Shown piece by piece: positions 17,147 through 23,056 of a stretch of DNA of 40,938 bases. A model generated the notes under the pieces. It had not been told where the DNA came from, searched no databases, and worked only from the letters and a program-made list of their open reading frames with translations. How positions within the stretch are numbered: position 1 is the first letter of the stretch; each line of letters opens with the position of its first letter. The stretch comes from Bacteroidota bacterium. GTDB taxonomy: Bacteria > Bacteroidota > Bacteroidia > Bacteroidales > JAAUTT01. The stretch covers positions 1 to 40,938 of the forward strand of contig JAIFLU010000119.1 of the NCBI GenBank assembly GCA_020048915.1, given 5' to 3'. The position numbers and the translations under genes are program-made.

Positions 17147-18424
17147 TTGAAAAACTACGATGTAATTGTAATTGGGGCAGGAGCTGCCGGATTAATTGCT
17201 GCCGGAAGGGCCGGAGAACTTGGCGCTAAAGTATTGATTTTAGAAAAGATGGAACGTGCCGGACGTAAACTATTAATTACCGGAAAAGGGCGCTGCAACA
17301 TCACCAACCAAGCTACCATTGCCGAATACCAAAAACATATACATCCAAACGGACGGCTACTTAAACATGCTTTCTCCCAGTTTTTTAATAAGGATATTGT
17401 TGCCCTTCTCGAATCGCAGGGTGTTGAAACTGTTTTGGAACGTGGAGACCGGATTTTCCCGGTAAGCGACAAGGCTGCCGATGTAGTAAATGCCCTGGTA
17501 AACCGGACTTCAAAATTTGATGTAGAAATTGAATATCATGCCCGGGTAGAAGAAATTTTAACATCCAACCAGGCAGTGACAGGTGTGCGGATTTTAAAGA
17601 ATGGGACTAAAACGGATTATTTTGCTCCCAATGTTATTTTTTGCACCGGTGGGTGTTCTTATCCAGCCACAGGTTCAAGTGGCGACGGATACCGATTGGC
17701 TAAAAATGTGGGTCATACCACCACCACTATTCTTCCGGCACTGGTGCCCATCGAAACAGAAGGATCAACTGCTCCCGATTTGCAAGGGTTAAGCCTTAAA
17801 AATGTAAATGCTATTATTTGGATAGCTGGTAAAAAACAAAAAGAAGAGTTTGGCGAAATGCTTTTCACCCATTTTGGCGTATCGGGGCCTATTATTCTTA
17901 CCCTCAGCCGCTTTATTGTTCAGGAATTTAACAACAAAAAGAACATTGAGCTTTCGATAGATTTAAAGCCAGCTCTGGACGATATGCAGCTGGACAGCCG
18001 CTTGCAACGCGACCTCAACGAGCATGGTAAAAAGCAAATTGATAATATTTTTAAACTTTGGTTACCGGGAAAACTCATTGATGTGTTTATGCAATTGGCC
18101 AATATTGATGGTGAAAAACTTTGTAACCAGATAACCGCAGCCGAACGCAAGAAAATAAGGGTATTGATGAAAGATTTCCGCCTGAAAGTAAGCGGCTACC
18201 GATCGTTTAAAGAGGCTATTATCACTTCGGGAGGAATAAACACCGCCGAAATCGACTTCAAAACCATGGAATCGAAAATTATTAAAAATCTTTATTTTGC
18301 TGGCGAAGTTATTGATTTGGATGCAGACACCGGCGGCTTTAACCTTCAAATTGCCTGGTCAACCGCTTATTTAGCAGCTCAGAGTTGTGTGAATAAGATG
18401 AATAGCCTCATTGAGAAACAATAA
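17147..18424 (+). CDS. YhiN/HI0933-family FAD-dependent oxidoreductase
   Basis: A 425-residue flavoprotein of the HI0933 family (YhiN; the BaiN enzyme of bile-acid dehydroxylation is a member). The FAD Rossmann motif is GAGAAG (10-15), followed by the family signature GRKLLITGKGRCNITN (about 40-55). The ATG-type motif VIFCTGGCSYPATGSSGDGY and the C-terminal FAGEVIDLDADTGGFNLQ complete it. The start must be TTG: a stop codon lies six codons upstream and the next ATG (at Met35) would remove the FAD motif. Physiological substrate is unknown in most species. Confidence 0.9.
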   Translation: MKNYDVIVIGAGAAGLIAAGRAGELGAKVLILEKMERAGRKLLITGKGRCNITNQATIAEYQKHIHPNGRLLKHAFSQFFNKDIVALLESQGVETVLERGDRIFPVSDKAADVVNALVNRTSKFDVEIEYHARVEEILTSNQAVTGVRILKNGTKTDYFAPNVIFCTGGCSYPATGSSGDGYRLAKNVGHTTTTILPALVPIETEGSTAPDLQGLSLKNVNAIIWIAGKKQKEEFGEMLFTHFGVSGPIILTLSRFIVQEFNNKKNIELSIDLKPALDDMQLDSRLQRDLNEHGKKQIDNIFKLWLPGKLIDVFMQLANIDGEKLCNQITAAERKKIRVLMKDFRLKVSGYRSFKEAIITSGGINTAEIDFKTMESKIIKNLYFAGEVIDLDADTGGFNLQIAWSTAYLAAQSCVNKMNSLIEKQ

Positions 18425-18449
18425 ATATCTCATACTTCAATATCCATTA

Positions 18450-20090
18450 TTAAAGTATAAAATCCGTATTCAAAAAATTCGAATACCTGCCAGTAACGAT
18501 ATTTTGAACAATCTCTTTACTGCTGTCATTGGATTGAGCCGTTACCAGGGTGCGGATAGAAAAACAACGCAACGCATCGCTTATGGACAGAGTTCCTTCG
18601 GCCGAATCTTTCCTTCCTGTAAATGGCAAGGTATCGGGGCCGCGTTGGCATTGACTGTTAATATTTATGCGGCTCACCTGGTTTGTTAAATGATCGATCA
18701 GGTTGGCCAGGGTTTTAGGATCGTTTCCAAATAAGCTAATCTGCTGCCCAAAATTTGAACGAATAATAAAATCCATAAACTCCTGGGGATCGCTGTATGA
18801 ACATACCGGAATTACCGGTCCAAATTGCTCTACATTATACAAGGATGCATCGGGTGATACAGGAAAAACCACCGCTGGCTTATAAAGTGTTTCATAAAAA
18901 ACGCCTCCACCAGGATTGACAATACTTGCTCCTTTTGAAACAGCATCGTCAACAAATCCTTTTAACGTAGTTGCTTTGTTGTATTCGGGCAGCGGAGTTA
19001 GCTTTACGCCTTTTTGCCAGGGCATTCCCTGAGGTAACTGGTCGATGGCTGCTATCAGCTTATCTAAAAATATTTTTTCAATCGATTTATGGACAAAAAT
19101 CAACTTTAGTCCGGTACAGCGTTGACCGTTAAACGATAAACTGCCGGTAACACACTCGCGAACTGCCAGATCAATGTCTGCATCGGGCATTATTAAAGCC
19201 GGATTTTTAGCATCCAGGCCCAAAATGCAACGCAAGCGATGAGGGCGGGGATGCTGTTGTTTCAGAATATCAGCCACACGACTCGATCCTATAAACGCCA
19301 AAACATCTACCAATCCGCTCTTAATAATGGGGGTGATAATATTTGATCCCGTTCCATAAATAAAATTTACAACTCCGGCAGGGAAACAGTCGGCAAAAGC
19401 CGACAACAATGGCTGATGAAGCAGTATTCCAAATTTAGGAGGTTTTACCACTAACGTATTCCCCATAATTAATGCCGGAATAAGAGTGGTATAGGTCTCA
19501 TTCAACGGATAATTAAACGGTCCCATGGAAAGACAAACACCCAACGGAGATCGGCGTACCTGGGCAATAATTCCTTCGTCGAGGCTTAATCGGGAGTTGT
19601 TACGATCGGATTCTTTCAGGGCATCTATGGTTTTGACAATATATTCTACGGTACGGTCAAACTCCTTGTAGCTATCCTCCAGGCTTTTACCAATTTCCCA
19701 CATCATCAGCTTAACCACTTCGTCGCGGACCAATTTCATTCGAACAACAAATTGCTCCACAGCCGAAATACGACCTTTAACACTCATTGTAGGCCATTCG
19801 CCCCGACCATTGTTCCAGGCCTTCACAGCAGCATTCACCCCTTCCATTGCAGCAGCTTCGTCCATTGCCGGAAAATGCCCGATGACCGTCCTTTTTACTT
19901 GGCCATTTTCGTTCATACAAATGGGCGAACTTACTTCATTTAGCGGGCCATTCCATTTTAGAATTTTCCCGTTTAGGAGATAGAGAGGCTCGTAGGTTTT
20001 TGAAATCTGCACTTCGGCAGGGATTGCATTGGGTGTTGGGAACGCATTTTTAAGTGTTTCCAGATAGGTATCATTGGGGTTGGTCGACAT
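18450..20090 (-). CDS. GapN-like NADP-dependent aldehyde dehydrogenase
   Basis: A 546-residue ALDH-superfamily enzyme. MGPFNYPLNETYTTLIPALIMGN (residues 189-211, with Asn193) and KPPKFG match the non-phosphorylating glyceraldehyde-3-phosphate dehydrogenase (GapN) group. The nucleophile is Cys325 in FNGQRCTGLK. The general-base glutamate of ordinary ALDHs (ELGGK) is replaced here by GLDAKNP with Asp293. If GapN, it oxidises GAP directly to 3-phosphoglycerate and makes NADPH. Other aldehydes are possible. N- and C-terminal extensions make it longer than the typical 475-500 residues. The NUDIX regulator gene lies 213 bp upstream on the same strand. Confidence 0.82.
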   Translation of the reverse strand: MSTNPNDTYLETLKNAFPTPNAIPAEVQISKTYEPLYLLNGKILKWNGPLNEVSSPICMNENGQVKRTVIGHFPAMDEAAAMEGVNAAVKAWNNGRGEWPTMSVKGRISAVEQFVVRMKLVRDEVVKLMMWEIGKSLEDSYKEFDRTVEYIVKTIDALKESDRNNSRLSLDEGIIAQVRRSPLGVCLSMGPFNYPLNETYTTLIPALIMGNTLVVKPPKFGILLHQPLLSAFADCFPAGVVNFIYGTGSNIITPIIKSGLVDVLAFIGSSRVADILKQQHPRPHRLRCILGLDAKNPALIMPDADIDLAVRECVTGSLSFNGQRCTGLKLIFVHKSIEKIFLDKLIAAIDQLPQGMPWQKGVKLTPLPEYNKATTLKGFVDDAVSKGASIVNPGGGVFYETLYKPAVVFPVSPDASLYNVEQFGPVIPVCSYSDPQEFMDFIIRSNFGQQISLFGNDPKTLANLIDHLTNQVSRININSQCQRGPDTLPFTGRKDSAEGTLSISDALRCFSIRTLVTAQSNDSSKEIVQNIVTGRYSNFLNTDFIL

Positions 20091-20303
20091 AACAATAAAA
20101 TTTGAATTGAACCCCTAAGGTACGGAAAAGGCTCGAAGAGTTAAGAAGTTACTCTGCTTATTTAATGAATAGGCTTCTATTGCTTCAGTTATTTTAATTC
20201 AACTAAAACCTCAATAAACTCTATCAAGGAATTAATTTTACGATAAGATGGACAAAATCGATTTCGGAAACACTTATCTTTCTGAATGTCAAATTAGTAA
20301 AAT

Positions 20304-21074
20304 CTAAAAATCTTTACTTAATCCATTTTCCAAAGCATTGAAGTAGATTTCTTTTTTAAAGGAATATAAGTATGGTGCTTTATGCGCTCCCCCACCATAG
20401 AATTTCTCTTTTTTCTCCAGAATTCCATACGAAAGAATTTTTTTGTTAAAATTCCCCCTGTCCAGTTTCCTTCCTAATATAGTTTCGTAAATCAACTGAA
20501 GACTTTTCAATGGAAACTCTTCGGGTAAAAGATTGTATCCTATGGGTAAATAACTCAACTGAAAACGTAAGACTTTCAAGGCATTTTCGACAATTAAGTT
20601 ATGATCGAATGTGAGGGGAGGAAGGTTGTTCAAATCGAACCATTCACATTGAGTAACCTCATCACACTTTGGAGTTACCAGGTGGTATTTTACCAATGCC
20701 AGGTAACCTATAACTACAAATCTCTGAAGCAAAAATGAATCCTCGGAAATTTTGACATTTTTCAATTGGTCAGGAAGGGTTTTCATTTCTTCCTTTGCGC
20801 GATCAACTCCTCCAAATACGCCGAATTGTTGGAGAAACACAGATTCCAACCCCGTTGCTGTTTTTAAAATCCGCTCTGCAGCCACAATAAGTTCTTCGTC
20901 TTTTAAAATGAAACCACCCGGAAGCGTCCACTTTTCAGTGGCTGTTATCTTCAGCAATAGCACTTTCATCTGATCGTCATTAAATCCAAAGATAACATTG
21001 TTGGCGGCCACCGATGGTAAATAGTATTTTTCGCCATGCAAAAACGTTTCTAACAGAGATAATTCCGGGTTCAT
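20304..21074 (-). CDS. NrtR-like transcriptional regulator (degenerate NUDIX + winged helix)
   Basis: A 256-residue protein with a NUDIX domain (about 22-150) followed by a winged-helix domain (about 165-240, LKSLQLIYETILGRKLDRGNF then KILSYGILEKKEKF). This arrangement is that of NrtR-type regulators, which in Bacteroidota include sugar regulators such as AraR. The Nudix box starting at Gly54 keeps E60, R68 and G75 but has lost three catalytic glutamates (Ile69, Thr72, Ala73), so it should sense rather than hydrolyse its ligand. A 23-bp perfect palindrome lies 87 bp upstream of the start. The nearby GapN-like ALDH gene is a possible target, as are genes elsewhere. Confidence 0.87.
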   Translation of the reverse strand: MNPELSLLETFLHGEKYYLPSVAANNVIFGFNDDQMKVLLLKITATEKWTLPGGFILKDEELIVAAERILKTATGLESVFLQQFGVFGGVDRAKEEMKTLPDQLKNVKISEDSFLLQRFVVIGYLALVKYHLVTPKCDEVTQCEWFDLNNLPPLTFDHNLIVENALKVLRFQLSYLPIGYNLLPEEFPLKSLQLIYETILGRKLDRGNFNKKILSYGILEKKEKFYGGGAHKAPYLYSFKKEIYFNALENGLSKDF

Positions 21075-21133
21075 TTAACCATTTTATTAGTTTCTGAATA
21101 TTTAATACTTCCCGTACAAAAGAATCATTTTTT

Positions 21134-21148
21134 TTTGATTAAATCAAA
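21134..21148. repeat. Small palindrome TTTGATT-A-AATCAAA
   Basis: A perfect 7-bp inverted repeat around one base, 60 bp upstream of the NrtR-like gene and close to the larger palindrome. Function unknown. Confidence 0.4.
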
Positions 21149-21160
21149 GAGATTGTTTAA

Positions 21161-21183
21161 TATTGAGTAATAATTACTCAATA
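21161..21183. promoter_or_regulatory. 23-bp perfect palindrome, candidate NrtR-type operator
   Basis: The arms TATTGAGTAAT and ATTACTCAATA are exact complements around a single A. A 21-23 bp palindrome is the usual shape of NrtR-family operators. It stands in the intergenic region between the regulator (starts at 21074, minus) and the plus-strand remnant gene at 21277. Confidence 0.6.
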
Positions 21184-21276
21184 AATAAAAATATAAATTA
21201 TTGATGTAAACAAAGGGTTTTATAGATATTACCATTCAAAATTCTCAATTTGTTGAATCGGAATTGTAAAGTCAAG

Positions 21277-21645
21277 ATGCATAAAATCATTTTAACAATC
21301 GTATTGGTAGTTTTATTCAATTGCAGGAAAGATAGTATCCATAATAATCCTGTTAGAGTCGGTAGTTGGAATGTAATTATTGTTGAGAAGGTTAAAAGGC
21401 TTGATTTGCAAAATGGAGAAAAATATAAGGGTGTAATTGACCCCTCATTAAATACTAATATGACTGTTATTCCAAAAAGGGGTATGCATACCACAGATGG
21501 TAAAGAACCGTATGTGTATGTTCTGTCGGATGACAAAATGAATGTTCAAAAAGTGATAATAGCCATAATTGATTCTTCTAAAAACGACGTAATCGTAAAA
21601 GACAGTCTTATTCCAGGTCAGGAAGTTGTGACGGAAGGCTTATAA
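21277..21645 (+). pseudogene. RND efflux membrane-fusion protein with large internal deletion
   Basis: A 122-residue reading with the two ends of a membrane-fusion (HlyD/AcrA-type) protein and no middle. It starts with a lipoprotein-like signal (MHKIILTIVLVVLFNC, Cys16), then VEKVKRLDLQNGEKYKGVIDPS, similar to the first strand of such adaptors. It jumps at about residue 60 to the C-terminal membrane-proximal domain: GKEPYVYVLSDDKMNVQKVI and SLIPGQEVVTEGL. The biotinyl-lipoyl hairpin and beta-barrel, some 200 residues, are missing and the extreme C-terminus is cut at VTEGL. No RND pump or TolC gene is nearby. A TTG at 21250 is in frame but ATG at 21277 begins the signal sequence. Probably a decayed gene; a small expressed lipoprotein cannot be excluded. 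Confidence 0.6.
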
Positions 21646-21725
21646 GATTGTCAATAAAACAAAATAGAATTGCTGAATTTTCTTGATATTTTTTCCTTAG
21701 GCCTTATCTACTTAAAAAGTTGACA

Positions 21726-22112
21726 CTAATTTCTCCTCAGAATTAGAAACCCTCTGTTTTTTGGTAACTCATAATCCATAATAAATTCTTTACCAGAAAT
21801 CTTTATATCGGCTTTGTAGATTGCTTTCTTTACGTTTTGATTTTTAGAAATATATATTGTATATGAACCTGGGACTAGTTTCTCAATTGAAAACTTTCCA
21901 TCATCTCCAGTTAATGATTTACCAATAACATCATCATTTTTTTTGAGTATTACCCAAATAGAACTAACTGGATTTTTCTCATAATTAGTTATAGTTCCGA
22001 GTATATTAACATTTACTTTCTTCTTCGTCAAAAAATGTTGAATTTGTGTGAAAGCACAAAAAGTATTTCCTAACAGTAATGCAAAAATTGCGAACACTTT
22101 AATAATTTTCAT
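21726..22112 (-). CDS. Small exported CarboxypepD_reg-like protein
   Basis: A 128-residue protein with a signal peptide (MKIIKVFAIFALLLGNTFCAFTQ) and one beta-sandwich of the carboxypeptidase regulatory-like type: GTITNYEKNPVSSIWVILKKND, the turn LTGDDGKFSIEKLVPGSYTI, and a final strand pair. That fold usually forms the N-terminal plug extension of TonB-dependent receptors or stands alone in Bacteroidota periplasm. It lies 40 bp downstream of the 22153-22638 gene, which has a similar domain, so the two likely form a unit. Function unknown. Confidence 0.7.
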   Translation of the reverse strand: MKIIKVFAIFALLLGNTFCAFTQIQHFLTKKKVNVNILGTITNYEKNPVSSIWVILKKNDDVIGKSLTGDDGKFSIEKLVPGSYTIYISKNQNVKKAIYKADIKISGKEFIMDYELPKNRGFLILRRN

Positions 22113-22152
22113 CGCGATCTTCTTTTATTAATTTGAAATGCAGCACGAGTAT

Positions 22153-22638
22153 TTATTTTACATTATTAATATTGTAGTGCATAAGAGCTCCTGGTAACTT
22201 CACTTCCCCATTTTTCTTCGATGGTTCCAGAAGCATTCTAACACTAGACTTTTCATTCGTATTTAGGTTCCTAACTATTATCCACCAGTTCCTTTCTTGG
22301 ATTTTTTGAAATGAAAACACTCCATTATCATCTGCAAGAGTCATTAATTCGCTTCCAGAAGCTGGCACCAAAAAAATCTCAACATTATTTAAGATTTGAT
22401 TTGGCCTATTGTCCTTAAATACTGTTCCACTAATTGAAATGGAGGATTGGGGACTTCTATTTATATCCTCTGGATTCTCCAAAAGTGAAAGTCTTTTATT
22501 TAATGCCTCAATTTCATTACTATCTTTTTGCCTTAATTGAGGAACAATTGCAATAAAAGAAACTAGAACTGTTGTCACAGCAGTTATTATTCCTGTTATA
22601 ATAGGTATCTTAATGCTCTTAGGATTTGTTTCTGGCAT
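22153..22638 (-). CDS. Membrane-anchored protein with CarboxypepD_reg-like domain
   Basis: A 161-residue protein. A single transmembrane helix (about 13-34, IITGIITAVTTVLVSFIAIV) is followed by a short coiled coil (DSNEIEALNKRLSLLEN) and then a beta-sandwich (about 65-150) of the carboxypeptidase-regulatory type: ISGTVFKDN, NNVEIFLVPASGS, ADDNGVFSFQKI. The start is supported by GGAGGTG 4 bases before the ATG. It precedes the exported single-domain protein at 21726 by 40 bp. No family name could be assigned. Confidence 0.68.
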   Translation of the reverse strand: MPETNPKSIKIPIITGIITAVTTVLVSFIAIVPQLRQKDSNEIEALNKRLSLLENPEDINRSPQSSISISGTVFKDNRPNQILNNVEIFLVPASGSELMTLADDNGVFSFQKIQERNWWIIVRNLNTNEKSSVRMLLEPSKKNGEVKLPGALMHYNINNVK

Positions 22639-22642
22639 GTTT

Positions 22643-22649
22643 CACCTCC
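22643..22649 (-). promoter_or_regulatory. Strong Shine-Dalgarno GGAGGTG
   Basis: Minus-strand GGAGGTG lies just before the ATG at 22638 and decides that start. Such a box is uncommon in this window. Confidence 0.65.
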
Positions 22650-22831
22650 ATAATGTTTAATTTAATAATATTTTCATAGTACCATAAATTTTTAAAATCA
22701 ATTATTTACTTCTAAACTAACTATCAATTAATTTAATGGAAAGAAAAATTTATCCTTTGGCTATTAAACTCTACACTATTTTATAAAATGAAAATTTGCA
22801 ATTTTTAGAGATTTAATTGGTTATATTGGAT

Positions 22832-22854
22832 ATATATAGGATTAACCTATATAT
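22832..22854. repeat. AT-rich hairpin ATATATAGG-ATTAA-CCTATATAT
   Basis: A perfect 9-bp stem with 5-base loop, and GGAT/ATCC outside after a 2-base slip. It lies in the 418-bp gene-free gap 22639-23056, which is very AT-rich and holds no plausible ORF. Confidence 0.5.
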
Positions 22855-22950
22855 CCAGAAATTTAAAAATTATCAGGTATTCCTTTCAAAATGTTTTTTA
22901 TGTAATTATTCATAATCGGCACTAAATAACAAGCTCCGACGAATTTATGC

Positions 22951-23019
22951 AACAAATTTGACATATCAAAATTGTATTTTGAATGAAAAGCAAAGCCGTT
23001 AAGCTCTGTCAAATTTGTT
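22951..23019. repeat. 13-bp inverted repeats with nested palindrome
   Basis: AACAAATTTGACA (22951-22963) and its exact complement TGTCAAATTTGTT (23007-23019) enclose a second palindrome TCAAAAT-TGT-ATTTTGA (22966-22982). Could be a terminator region of the 23057 gene, a small mobile-element remnant or a protein site. Confidence 0.5.
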
Positions 23020-23056
23020 ATATTCAACCTATTTTCTTTAATAAAGATTCACCTAA

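Noticed and set aside
20304..21074. Active NUDIX hydrolase
   Set aside because: Three of the conserved glutamates in the Nudix box are replaced and a winged helix follows, so a regulator is the better call.
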